DNA of 23,277 nt, taken from contig DUHJ01000107.1 in assembly GCA_013330925.1 (NCBI GenBank), positions 11,176 to 34,452 of the forward strand. The letters are read 5' to 3'. The notes under the pieces were generated by a model that was given only the letters and a program-made list of their open reading frames with translations, made no database searches and was not told the origin of the DNA. The stretch comes from Candidatus Poseidoniaceae archaeon. Lineage in GTDB: Archaea > Thermoplasmatota > Poseidoniia > Poseidoniales > Poseidoniaceae. A program made the position numbers and the translations under genes. Numbering within the stretch: position 1 is the first letter of the stretch; each line of letters begins with the position of its first letter. Below are positions 1 to 6,933 of the stretch, piece after piece.

Positions 1-957
1 TCCAGGCCCGAAGCAAGGCATCGTTGGGTCTTGAACGACGGACGTCGTCATCGTTTGGGCCTTTCCACGGTGCTGAAGGTCGGCCCTCGACACCTGCTTC
101 GCGGCATGCGAACGGCCCGACAGGGTGGACGCTCGATGGCCGAGGCCCTCCCCGTTGCGTGGCTGGCGGACGCCATGACGCACGGCATCGTCAACGCCCC
201 GGCCGCTGACGTCGATGCCGATCTCCTGATGCCGACCATGGCCAAGTTAGGTGACGAACCGCCCATGCGCCGACGGGCCTTGGCCCGGGCCATTCGAAGC
301 ACCTACCCCGGCTGGACACCGAAGCGTGGACACATGGGTTCGCTTGAACGGGGCATGGAAGGCCTCGTTGAGGCCCTCATGGAGGCACTCGACGAGGATG
401 ACATGGTGGACGTGCGGTTCAGCGTCGACGCATCGTCGCCCGAAGCGGCCGCTGACCATGCAGGCCTTTCCGTCGCTTCCGTGCTCTGGGCTGCACCCCG
501 GATGGAGGACGAACCCGGCCTGGAACTGACCGTGGCGGTCGTCGGATACACGCACGCCGCTGCGGCCTCGGTTCCTGTTGGCTACGGCACCCTGTGCCCG
601 GACCCGTCAAGCCCTGTTAGTGGCGTCCTTCACGAAAGCGACGTGCATCACGGCGCCCGCGCGCCTCCCGGTCATCGCCTGTTTCGAGTGATGGTCCCTC
701 ATGCACGCTGGGACGGCGAGGAACGCTCGCTCCGAAAGGCCGTGGAGGCGATGCTGTGCCCGGCTGAACCGGCGCTGTTCGAGGTGCTCGGCACGCGACG
801 CGTGCCCCACGTGCGTCCAGGACACATGCAGCGTGTCGCCAAGCATGCCGAACCGTGGTCGTGGATCGGATGGAGCGCAACGGGGGTGGCCATCACGCAC
901 GTGGTGTCCGAGGCGGAGCGCCTCGCTGACCTCATGCGGAAAACGCACGCTCGATGA
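1..957 (+). CDS. hemY: Protoporphyrinogen/coproporphyrinogen oxidase, HemY type (5' partial)
   Basis: The frame is open from the left edge to TGA 955-957, giving 318 visible residues. The N-terminal FAD Rossmann motif expected in this roughly 450-480 residue family would lie outside the window. Visible family-like features are ARHRWVLNDGRRHRL (about residues 6-20, matching the 'R..R.lyv.dG..h.l' strand), GHMGSLERGMEGLVEAL (about 110-126, matching 'GSf.gGm..Lv.aL'), VPHVRPGHMQRV near residue 270 (matching 'aiPqY..GH..r') and a C-terminal SATGVAITHVVSEAERLA (matching the FAD-contacting 'ayrGvgv.dci.sGe.aA'). The enzyme would oxidise a porphyrinogen to a porphyrin using FAD. The adjacent, convergent ferrochelatase supports this. 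Internal ATG 136 could be called as a start, but the family match begins upstream of it. Substrate (proto- or coproporphyrinogen) cannot be decided. The assignment rests on remembered family patterns. Confidence 0.72.
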   Translation, partial: SRPEARHRWVLNDGRRHRLGLSTVLKVGPRHLLRGMRTARQGGRSMAEALPVAWLADAMTHGIVNAPAADVDADLLMPTMAKLGDEPPMRRRALARAIRSTYPGWTPKRGHMGSLERGMEGLVEALMEALDEDDMVDVRFSVDASSPEAAADHAGLSVASVLWAAPRMEDEPGLELTVAVVGYTHAAAASVPVGYGTLCPDPSSPVSGVLHESDVHHGARAPPGHRLFRVMVPHARWDGEERSLRKAVEAMLCPAEPALFEVLGTRRVPHVRPGHMQRVAKHAEPWSWIGWSATGVAITHVVSEAERLADLMRKTHAR

Positions 958-1951
958 GCGAGTGAACGCCGGCCACCCATGTGGGTTCATCGTTCAAACA
1001 AGGCACGACGCGGAAGTCTTTCCCTCCGGCCTCGATGAAGGTCTCACGGAGTTCAATCTCAAGTTCTTCCAAGGTTTCGAGGCCGTCCACCACGAAGGCC
1101 GGAGCCACCACGGCCAAGTTGGTAACGCCTCGCTTGGCCAGATCCACCACCGCGGTGGTGGAGGCCGGGGTCAACCACTTGACGGGTCCGAGCCGGCTCT
1201 GGTAGGACAGCGACCAACGGTCGTCGGGCAAACCGAGCGCTTCCACGACGGCCGTCGTGGTCATGTGGCAGTGGTGCGCGTAGCACATGGCGTTGGCCGA
1301 ACACGCGGTGGCGCAGCAGTTGTCCACCTTTTGGCAGTGTGAACGGGTCGGATCAGCCCGCCTGACGTGGGACAGCGGCAAACCGTGGTAGGAAAACAGG
1401 ATGTGGGCACCGTCGTCGACGGCGTCCTGAAGGCTGGCCGCCAGGGGTTGGACGTACTCAGGTTCGGTTTCGAAGTGCGCCAAACGATGCAGCGTTGGCG
1501 TCCATGACATCTCCTCGAGCACCTCTTCGGCCCGTCGCATGGCGCTCCCGGTGGTGGCTTCTGCATGCTGAGGGAACATCGGGGCCAGCAGGAGTTCATC
1601 CACGCCTTCAGACCGCAGGGCTTCCAGTCCCTCTTGCATGCTGGGCACGCCGTACCGGAAGGCGTGCGCGACGGCAAGGTCGCCCTCACGCTCTTGCAAG
1701 GCGGCCACCATGCGGTCCGAATGGACGCGAAGAGGTGCGCCCTCGTCCATCCAAATCTTGGCGTAGGCCGGCGCAATGCGCTTCGGGCGCGTCCGGAGGA
1801 TGATGCCGCGGACCAAGAGATGACGCAGTGGAGCGGGCAGGTCAATGACGTCGGGATCGAGCAGGAACTCCCGCAGGTAGGCACGCACCGAGGCTTCGGT
1901 CGGCTCCTCTGGCGTGCCGACGTTCATCAGCAGGACGCCGCGCTTGCCCAT
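932..1951 (-). CDS. hemH: Ferrochelatase
   Basis: A complete 339-residue ferrochelatase, the normal family length; it inserts Fe2+ into a porphyrin ring. The N-terminus has the family signature VLLMNVGTPEEPTEASVRAY (about residues 6-25). The catalytic His lies in FSYHGLP (His189). SYQSRLGPVKWLTP (249-262) and PAFVVDGLETLEEL (284-297, likely catalytic Glu292) complete the active-site signatures. Residues 206-228 carry six cysteines (206, 212, 213, 217, 223, 228), a pattern I associate with Bacteroidota-type ferrochelatases. ATG 1951 places the signature at the right distance from the start. The gene overlaps the 3' end of the HemY-like gene by 26 nt, tail to tail, and is separated by 61 nt from the divergent hemerythrin-like gene. 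Confidence 0.96.
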   Translation of the reverse strand: MGKRGVLLMNVGTPEEPTEASVRAYLREFLLDPDVIDLPAPLRHLLVRGIILRTRPKRIAPAYAKIWMDEGAPLRVHSDRMVAALQEREGDLAVAHAFRYGVPSMQEGLEALRSEGVDELLLAPMFPQHAEATTGSAMRRAEEVLEEMSWTPTLHRLAHFETEPEYVQPLAASLQDAVDDGAHILFSYHGLPLSHVRRADPTRSHCQKVDNCCATACSANAMCYAHHCHMTTTAVVEALGLPDDRWSLSYQSRLGPVKWLTPASTTAVVDLAKRGVTNLAVVAPAFVVDGLETLEELEIELRETFIEAGGKDFRVVPCLNDEPTWVAGVHSLIERAFSA

Positions 1952-2012
1952 AGTTGACGGTCGTCCTTCCGAAGATAGGTGTTTGCTTTCTCCTCACGCC
2001 GGCCTACAGAGC

Positions 2013-2693
2013 ATGACCTATACGTTCCATCCCTGTCCGTCGGCCATGCCCCCCGGTCCACTTCGAGCCCTCGTCTTCGTTCACACTGCCCTGCGAGAGG
2101 AGCTCGCGCTTCTCGCTGAAGAAGCCGCCAATTTGGCGGTGGACAACGAGGGGTCCCTTGAGGACCTCCGTGCCCGCTTTGATTGGGCCACGGAAGCCCT
2201 GCATTTCCATGCCAAAGGCGAGGACGCCGCGGTCTTCCCGGCCATTGAGGAGCGTTTCCCTGGCGCAGCCATGTCCTTCGACGACGATCACCGCACCGAC
2301 GACGAAATCGTGGCGATGATGGGCGAGCGGCTTGAAGCGTGGGACGACGAAGGCGCTGCGGTTGAATTTGCTCACCTCGCCGGCACCTTGGCCGACCGCG
2401 CCAGCCTTCACATGGACAAGGAGGAGCGCTTGTTGGTGCCCTTCATCGAAGAGGGATTCACTCCAGAGGAGCAGGGCGCCATGCTCGGTGGCATGATGGC
2501 TGAATTCCCACCTGAATTCATGCTGCGCGGTGTCCCGTGGATTTTCTCCCATTTGGACGAGGAACTCCGTATTCGCTACGCGACGGCCCTCAAGAACGCC
2601 ATGCCTCCGGAGCCCTTTGCCATGCACATGGGCAACGTCGAGGCGGAACTTGGTGCCGAAGCATGGGCCCCGGTCGCGGCGGCCATCGCCTGA
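2013..2693 (+). CDS. Hemerythrin-like HHE-domain protein
   Basis: A 226-residue helical protein with the spaced His/Glu ligands of the hemerythrin HHE cation-binding family: His24 in VHTALREE, His64/His66 and Glu70 in HFHAKGEDAAVFP, His93 in DDDH, and His133 with Glu137/138 in HMDKEERLLVPF. Such proteins bind a di-iron centre and sense or carry O2, or handle iron or nitric oxide. The frame extends upstream to 1914 inside hemH, but ATG 2013 (MTYTFHP) gives a clean start in the divergent gap; ATG 2046 is also possible. The C-terminal 80 residues lie outside the HHE core and contain another His/Asp/Glu-rich stretch (FSHLDEELRIRY). Its neighbours HemH and SOUL suggest an iron, heme or oxygen role, which is inference. 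Confidence 0.85.
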   Translation: MTYTFHPCPSAMPPGPLRALVFVHTALREELALLAEEAANLAVDNEGSLEDLRARFDWATEALHFHAKGEDAAVFPAIEERFPGAAMSFDDDHRTDDEIVAMMGERLEAWDDEGAAVEFAHLAGTLADRASLHMDKEERLLVPFIEEGFTPEEQGAMLGGMMAEFPPEFMLRGVPWIFSHLDEELRIRYATALKNAMPPEPFAMHMGNVEAELGAEAWAPVAAAIA

Positions 2694-3329
2694 TTATGTC
2701 CGGATGAGTTTGAACACCGACGACGTGATCCACGACAACCCACGGTCCCGTTCGTCCTCAAGGTCAACTTTGGCCAGCCGTTCCACCTCAAAGCCTTCCG
2801 CAAAGTACCGCTGCACGTCTTCGTCGTAGAGCGAGAACGGCGGCCCGTCCATCTCTTCCTTTGGATAGGCGAAGGTGATGAGCAAGCCGACCGCGCCGGG
2901 CTTGGTCTGCTGACGAAGTTGCTCGACGTAGGCCTCACGCATCGTGTCGGGCAGGGCGATCATCGCCGCACGGTCGTACCACGCTTCGGCCTGAACGGTG
3001 CCCGGCGCAAGCCCGAGCGCATCGCCCTGAAGCAAGGTGAACGGCCCGCTGCTGTAGCGCACATGGTCGTTCTGTTCGGTGCGTTCGGGGGAAAGGCCCG
3101 CCTCGTCGAAGAAGGCCTTCACGCCCTGCTCGACCAGTTCGAGCCCGACCACGCGGTGACCTTGCTCGGCCAACCAGTGCATGTCGAGGGTTTTGCCGCA
3201 CAGCGGAACGAGCACCTCGCAGCCCTCAGGGGCGCCGATGGCGGGCCAGTGCTCGACCATCATGTCGTTGTGGACCGCGCGGTGCCATCCAATCTGGTCG
3301 GTCGACCACCGGTGCTGCCAGAAGGACAT
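2694..3329 (-). CDS. Thiopurine S-methyltransferase (TPMT)-family methyltransferase
   Basis: A 211-residue SAM-dependent methyltransferase. The N-terminus MSFWQHRWSTDQIGWH has the TPMT-family W..RW...IG.H pattern. The SAM-binding core is VLVPLCGKTLDMHWLAEQGH (about residues 39-58) followed by VVGLEL, whose Glu is the usual ribose contact. DRAAMIALP and LLITFAYP match later family strands. Family members methylate thiols and related soft nucleophiles such as selenium or tellurium; the natural substrate here is unknown. A longer reading from 3377 exists, but ATG 3329 starts exactly at the conserved N-terminus. The gene lies 25 nt behind the SOUL gene on the same strand, so the two are probably cotranscribed. 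Its TAA abuts the stop codon of the hemerythrin-like gene with no spacer. Confidence 0.9.
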   Translation of the reverse strand: MSFWQHRWSTDQIGWHRAVHNDMMVEHWPAIGAPEGCEVLVPLCGKTLDMHWLAEQGHRVVGLELVEQGVKAFFDEAGLSPERTEQNDHVRYSSGPFTLLQGDALGLAPGTVQAEAWYDRAAMIALPDTMREAYVEQLRQQTKPGAVGLLITFAYPKEEMDGPPFSLYDEDVQRYFAEGFEVERLAKVDLEDERDRGLSWITSSVFKLIRT

Positions 3330-3354
3330 GTCCCGACGGTTGCTCGGGCGTCCA

Positions 3355-3897
3355 TCAAGCCTTGTGAATGCCCTCAACGGAAGTGAGGGGCAGGTGGATT
3401 TCGTTGCGGCGCATGAAGGGCAGCGTGGTCCCAGGGTTGTCGTAGACCGCGAGCCGGTACGGACCGCTCACCTCGTAGCCTTCCGTTTCGACCATCGCCT
3501 GCAGACGCTGGGCGAGCCTCGCGACTTTGGCCGGTCGCGACAGGCCGCTGAAGGCCAGCACGGCGACGGTATGGGCCTCGACGTTGAGCAGGTGAACCCC
3601 AGCATCCCGAGGTTGCGGAAGCGCGTCGAGCGCGTGTTCAGAGGGCATCGTGAAGGCGAGCATGGAGGCCGAATCTTCCTCCCACAGGTGCACCGGCGCG
3701 GTCATCGCGATCCGCATCCCGGCCTCGTTTCCGCCGAAAATGTAGCCCGCGACCCGACGGAAGGCGCTGCCGTCGCCGCCTTGGCCGGGCCCGGCTTTCT
3801 GGACGCGGGCCTGGACCGTGGGCGCGTAGCGGCGCACCTCGAAGCCGTCGTGGGTGGCGAGGACTTTGTGGGCCGGCTCCTCAATGCGTCCGGCCAT
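3355..3897 (-). CDS. SOUL-family heme-binding protein
   Basis: A 180-residue SOUL/HBP-type protein. Family signatures are FEVRRYAPTVQARV (about residues 19-32), AFRRVAGYIFGGN (45-57), RIAMTAPV (62-69), LAFTMPSEHAL (80-90), and the C-terminal YDNPGTTLPFMRRNEIHL. Family members bind heme or other tetrapyrroles. No signal peptide is visible, so it is probably cytoplasmic. ATG 3897 was chosen over the in-frame GTG 3939 because a TATA-like TTGAAAAT sits about 25 nt upstream of it, fitting a leaderless mRNA, and because the family match begins close to it. The gene shares a short operon with the TPMT-type methyltransferase and diverges from the esterase. Confidence 0.93.
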   Translation of the reverse strand: MAGRIEEPAHKVLATHDGFEVRRYAPTVQARVQKAGPGQGGDGSAFRRVAGYIFGGNEAGMRIAMTAPVHLWEEDSASMLAFTMPSEHALDALPQPRDAGVHLLNVEAHTVAVLAFSGLSRPAKVARLAQRLQAMVETEGYEVSGPYRLAVYDNPGTTLPFMRRNEIHLPLTSVEGIHKA

Positions 3898-3918
3898 GCT
3901 TGGCTTTTGGAGCCCATG

Positions 3919-3926
3919 ATTTTCAA
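3919..3926 (-). promoter_or_regulatory. TATA-like box for the SOUL/TPMT operon
   Basis: Read on the minus strand this is TTGAAAAT, centred about 25 nt before ATG 3897. It sits in the most AT-rich part of the divergent gap and resembles the box upstream of tRNA-Tyr. The distance implies transcription starting at or next to the ATG. Functional assignment is inference. Confidence 0.5.
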
Positions 3927-3980
3927 TGAATGCCCGCACTCAGGAGGCAAGGCTATCCCTGCGGGCTGTGACCGTCCAAC

Positions 3981-5027
3981 ATGCAAAGGCAGTCCACCGC
4001 CGGTCTGCTCGTGCTGCTGTTTTGCGCCGCTTTGCTGCAGGGTTGTTTGGCCTCGAGCGGCGACGCTAATCTGGCTGGGGACGGATTCGTCGACGAAAAC
4101 GAACTCGTTCGTCCAGACCCTGACGTCTACACCTGCTTCATGCACAACGGCTGGGAGCGCTGCTACATCACCTACGTTCCTGCCTCGGTCAACGCCTCGT
4201 CCAACGCGCCGCTCATCGTCGAACTGCACGGGTGGGCGGCCTCTGCTTTCGAGACCCGCAACCACACGGAGATCACCACCCTCGCGGATGAGGTCGGGGC
4301 CATTGTGGTCCATGCAGAAGGCATCTTGGTGGACAATTCCACCATCAACATGGGCGGCAACGAGGAATCGTGGAACGCCGGATACTGCTGTGCGGACGCG
4401 GTGGAGTTCGAGATCGATGACGTCGATTACCTGCGCGAGGTCATCGCCCAAACCGTGGAGGCGTTGCCCGTGGACGAGGACCGCATCTACCTGACCGGAT
4501 GGTCAAACGGGTGCATGATGGCCCAACGCATGGCGCTGCAGGCCAGCGACCTCATCGCGGCCGTCGCGTGCACCTCTGGCTACCTGAGCTTCCATGATGC
4601 TGAAGGGTACAGCCCCGTTCCCGTGATGGAACTTCATGGGTTCATCGACGAGAATCAATTGTACACGAACACGGTCAATTGGGGCTTGGTGGACGAAAAC
4701 AGGAGGAACCTGGAGTCCATGCAAACCGGTGCGGTCGAGAACATGTACGACTGGGCGGCCTACAACGGCTGCGAAGGGGCGCTTCCCGACCGCAACGAGC
4801 CGGGGGCCATCTACAGCATTCAGGGCTTCACCAACTGTGAGGACGGCACCGAGGTGGCGCTGATCACCGTGCACGCGGGCGGGCACAACCTGTACATCAA
4901 CGACGTGTGCACGCCCGATTTCGTGTGGAATTGCTTTGGCAACCAAGGCCTGTACGACACCAACCAACTCGAATGGGATTTCCTCAGCCGCTTCTCCCTG
5001 GCCGACCGTGGCGAGGCCGCGGCCTGA
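3981..5027 (+). CDS. Secreted lipoprotein esterase, PHB-depolymerase/feruloyl-esterase (LpqC-like) family
   Basis: A 348-residue alpha/beta hydrolase. Residues 1-22 form a signal peptide with a lipobox LLQGC (Cys22), so the mature protein is probably lipid-anchored outside the cell. The oxyanion segment is ELHGW (81-85). WNAGYCC (131-137) matches the WNAG.CC motif of this esterase group. The nucleophile is Ser175 in GWSNGCMM. The probable acid is Asp223 in HGFIDENQLY, and His302 in HAGGHNLY completes the triad. Family members cleave esters such as polyhydroxyalkanoates or feruloyl-polysaccharides; the substrate here is unknown. Several Cys residues (52, 61, 136, 137, 264, 286, 310, 318) could form extracellular disulfides. 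A T-run follows the stop by about 50 nt. The gene diverges from SOUL. Confidence 0.9.
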   Translation: MQRQSTAGLLVLLFCAALLQGCLASSGDANLAGDGFVDENELVRPDPDVYTCFMHNGWERCYITYVPASVNASSNAPLIVELHGWAASAFETRNHTEITTLADEVGAIVVHAEGILVDNSTINMGGNEESWNAGYCCADAVEFEIDDVDYLREVIAQTVEALPVDEDRIYLTGWSNGCMMAQRMALQASDLIAAVACTSGYLSFHDAEGYSPVPVMELHGFIDENQLYTNTVNWGLVDENRRNLESMQTGAVENMYDWAAYNGCEGALPDRNEPGAIYSIQGFTNCEDGTEVALITVHAGGHNLYINDVCTPDFVWNCFGNQGLYDTNQLEWDFLSRFSLADRGEAAA

Positions 5028-5078
5028 AGGCCTGTGGGAACTCAGCGAAGGGACGGCATGCACCCGCTCAAGGCCCTC

Positions 5079-5085
5079 TTTTTTT
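5079..5085 (+). terminator. T-run terminator after the esterase gene
   Basis: Seven consecutive T residues on the coding strand, about 50 nt after the esterase stop codon, in otherwise GC-rich sequence. Archaeal RNA polymerase commonly terminates at such T-runs without needing a hairpin. It lies immediately before the TATA-like box of the next gene. Confidence 0.5.
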
Positions 5086-5088
5086 GGC

Positions 5089-5094
5089 TTAAAT
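5089..5094 (+). promoter_or_regulatory. TATA-like box for the small orphan gene
   Basis: TTAAAT centred about 25 nt upstream of ATG 5117. This spacing fits leaderless archaeal transcription and supports ATG 5117 rather than ATG 5093, which would overlap the box. Confidence 0.45.
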
Positions 5095-5116
5095 GGCCTC
5101 GTCGTCGTGTTCTTTC

Positions 5117-5425
5117 ATGACTGAAACCGAGCGAAAACAACCCGAACATGTGACCTCTGCACGCATCGAAAAAGAGCCGGTGTTTCTGGAACATTTTCAC
5201 GAAAAAGAGATCTGGTTCTGCGAGGGAAGGCTGCTCTTCCAAGCCCAAGCCACGGTGAGCACCGACGATTGGGGCGCATGCATCAGAATCGAAGCCGAGA
5301 ACCACGAGCCCTTCACGGTCAGCGGACGGTGGGACGTGATTTACGTCAACTCCAAATATGCAGGAGCGCATTACTGCGGGTGGCGTATCTCCACCGAGTC
5401 TCCGCTCAGGGAAACCTCTGACTGA
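5117..5425 (+). CDS. Small hypothetical protein, 102 residues
   Basis: I do not recognise this protein. It has no signal peptide or membrane segment and is rich in Glu, His, Trp and Tyr (for example FLEHFHEKEIWFCEG near residues 23-37 and GAHYCGWRIS near 84-93). Alternating polar and aromatic residues suggest a small beta-rich domain. It contains three cysteines. The coding sequence is visibly AT-richer than its neighbours, which may indicate recent acquisition. Evidence that it is real: a T-run and a TATA-like box lie directly upstream at leaderless spacing, and it fills the space up to the tRNA exactly, its stop lying 6 nt from the tRNA 3' end. In-frame ATG 5093 is an alternative start. Confidence 0.6.
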   Translation: MTETERKQPEHVTSARIEKEPVFLEHFHEKEIWFCEGRLLFQAQATVSTDDWGACIRIEAENHEPFTVSGRWDVIYVNSKYAGAHYCGWRISTESPLRETSD

Positions 5426-5431
5426 GCAAGG

Positions 5432-5535
5432 TGGTCCCCACTCCCGGACTTGAACCGGGGACACCCTGATGTCTGCTGAGACGTGTGTGTTTGCACAACT
5501 ACAGTCAGGTGCTCTACCAACTGAGCTAAGTGAGG
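5432..5535 (-). tRNA. tRNA-Tyr (GUA) with a 28-nt intron and encoded CCA
   Basis: The cloverleaf folds fully on the minus strand. The acceptor CCTCACT pairs with AGTGGGG (one G:U). The D arm is GCTC-AGTTGGTA-GAGC, the anticodon stem CCTGA/TCAGG, the variable loop GTGTC, and the T arm CCCGG-TTCAAGT-CCGGG. Discriminator A is followed by a genomically encoded CCA. The anticodon is GTA. Exon 1 (5535-5499) is 37 nt and exon 2 (5470-5432) is 39 nt, giving a 76-nt tRNA including CCA once the intron is removed. The first pair C1:G72 is the archaeal/eukaryotic tRNA-Tyr identity element. A TATA-like box lies at -26. Confidence 0.96.
5471..5498 (-). other. Archaeal tRNA intron, canonical 37/38 position
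   Basis: Twenty-eight nucleotides interrupt the anticodon loop between G37 and A38. A bulge-helix-bulge can be drawn: CTGT (positions 32-35) pairs with GCAG near the intron 3' end (one G:U). It is flanked by 3-nt bulges AG|T at the 5' splice site and AC|A at the 3' splice site. This is the substrate of archaeal tRNA-splicing endonuclease. The intron-internal helix beyond the bulges is weak. Confidence 0.9.
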
Positions 5536-5556
5536 CAGGCTGTGCGACCCGCCCCC

Positions 5557-5566
5557 GATATTTCAA
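5557..5566 (-). promoter_or_regulatory. TATA box of tRNA-Tyr
   Basis: Read on the minus strand this is TTGAAATATC, centred about 26 nt upstream of the first tRNA nucleotide at 5535. It is an AT-rich island in GC-rich sequence at standard archaeal TATA spacing. Confidence 0.65.
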
Positions 5567-5735
5567 GGTGGAGGCCGAGAAGAAGGTCAGGCTCCTCGCC
5601 CCGGCGATGAATCGGGCGTCGCGAAGTTGGGGTGTGCGGCACGGTCGAACGGGTGTGCTTAAGATAGGAAGGAGCAGGCTCGCGGCCTCAGGTGTTGGGA
5701 TGGGACCCGAACACGCGGATGGTGCAGGCGTGAGC

Positions 5736-6890
5736 ATGGCAAACGAATCGACCCTTTCTGACATCGTCTCGCAGATGCGGGACGATGCGATGCGGGAGTC
5801 GCGAACGTCGTTCATGGACAGCGACCTCAACGACCTGACCTTGCCCGATCCCCGCATCCTCATCGTCGGCTGTGGCGGCTCCGGCAACAACACCCTGAAC
5901 CGCATCACGCACCTCGGCGTTCACGCGGCCACCACCGTGGCCATCAACACCGACAAGCAGCACCTCGACAACACCCGCGCCCTGCAGAAATTGCTGGTCG
6001 GGCGCCACATCACCCGCGGCCTTGGGGCCGGGGGTGACCCTGCGACCGGACGCCGTTGTGCGGAGGCCGGACGCGAAATGATCCAGCGCATCGTCAGCGG
6101 TGCGGACCTCGTCTTCATCGCCTGCGGGCTCGGCGGCGGCTCCGGTACCGGCATCGCTCCGGTCGTCGCGGAGGAAGCCAAGGCCGCCGGCGCCCTGGTC
6201 GTCGGCATCGTGACCACGCCGTTCCACGTCGAGCGCAACCATCGAAAGTCCCGCGCGCTCGAGGGCCTCGAAGCGCTGCGCCGCGTTGCGGACGCGGTGC
6301 TGGTGCTGGACAACAACCGCCTGCTCGATTATGTGCCCAACCTTCCCGTCGAGGAAGCCTTCTCCATCATGGATCAACTCGTGGCCGAGATCGTCAAGGG
6401 CATCGTCGAAACGATCACCTTGCCCTCGCTCATCAACCTCGATTTCGCCGACGTGCGGACCATCATGGCCGACGGCGGCGTGACGATGATGCTCTACGGT
6501 GAATCCGATCGGGGCGCTGAAGAGGTCGTGCACGAGGCCCTCAACCACCCCTTGCTCGACGTCGACGTGACCGGCGCCACCGGGGCGCTCGTCCACGTGA
6601 CCGGTGGGCCCTACATGACCCTCGAGGCGGCGAACCAAGTCGTTCGCCTGCTGACCTCGCGCATCAAGGAAGACGCCAACGTCATCATCGGTGCACGCCA
6701 AGACCCGGCCTTCGGTGACACGATCAAGGTCATGGCCATCTTCACCGGCGTCGGCGGCGATGAAATGCGCGAGCCCAGGGTCGAAATCGATCAACTCGCA
6801 GAGGCGCTCAGTCTGCGGCCCAATGCGGCCCGTCACAACCACACCTCGCGCAACGAGGCGACCCCACAGGATTTCCGTCGCTTCGATTGA
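5736..6890 (+). CDS. ftsZ: Cell division GTPase FtsZ, archaeal type
   Basis: A 384-residue FtsZ, the tubulin-like GTPase of the division ring. Nucleotide-binding signatures are ILIVGCGGSGNNTLNRI (about residues 41-57), INTDKQHL (70-77), GLGAGGDP (95-102), the tubulin T4 loop GGGSGTG (133-139, Ser where Thr is usual), TPFHVER (161-167) and LDNNRLLDYVPNLP (191-204). The T7 catalytic loop is LINLDFADV (Asp236, Asp239). The C-terminal tail is short and basic. The frame stays open far upstream through the tRNA, but the family begins near ATG 5736 (MANESTL). ATG 5700 and GTG 5730 are in-frame alternatives, and a TATA-like CTTAAGATA at 5658-5666 could serve either. It cannot be assigned firmly to FtsZ1 or FtsZ2 by eye. 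Confidence 0.96.
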   Translation: MANESTLSDIVSQMRDDAMRESRTSFMDSDLNDLTLPDPRILIVGCGGSGNNTLNRITHLGVHAATTVAINTDKQHLDNTRALQKLLVGRHITRGLGAGGDPATGRRCAEAGREMIQRIVSGADLVFIACGLGGGSGTGIAPVVAEEAKAAGALVVGIVTTPFHVERNHRKSRALEGLEALRRVADAVLVLDNNRLLDYVPNLPVEEAFSIMDQLVAEIVKGIVETITLPSLINLDFADVRTIMADGGVTMMLYGESDRGAEEVVHEALNHPLLDVDVTGATGALVHVTGGPYMTLEAANQVVRLLTSRIKEDANVIIGARQDPAFGDTIKVMAIFTGVGGDEMREPRVEIDQLAEALSLRPNAARHNHTSRNEATPQDFRRFD

Positions 6891-6933
6891 CCTTCGTCGT
6901 CATGCTCAAAGCACACGACGGCGACGGCCGCCC

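Noticed and set aside
3181..4494. A 437-codon plus-strand frame crossing the methyltransferase, SOUL and esterase genes
   Set aside because: It runs antisense through two genes with clear family motifs and out of frame through a third; the translation is Arg/Pro/Ser-rich and low in complexity, typical of shadows.
5432..5535. The tRNA-Tyr locus as an integration site for a mobile element
   Set aside because: No second copy of the tRNA 3' end, no integrase and no phage gene were found within the window; only the AT-richer orphan gene hints at it.
5469..5735. N-terminal extension of the ftsZ frame back through the tRNA gene
   Set aside because: It would translate the antisense of tRNA-Tyr and its promoter. 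FtsZ proteins do not carry such an extension, and in-frame ATGs exist at 5700 and 5736.
5688..6842. A 384-codon minus-strand frame opposite ftsZ
   Set aside because: FtsZ signatures on the plus strand are decisive. The antisense translation is Asp/His/Val-rich with no family features.
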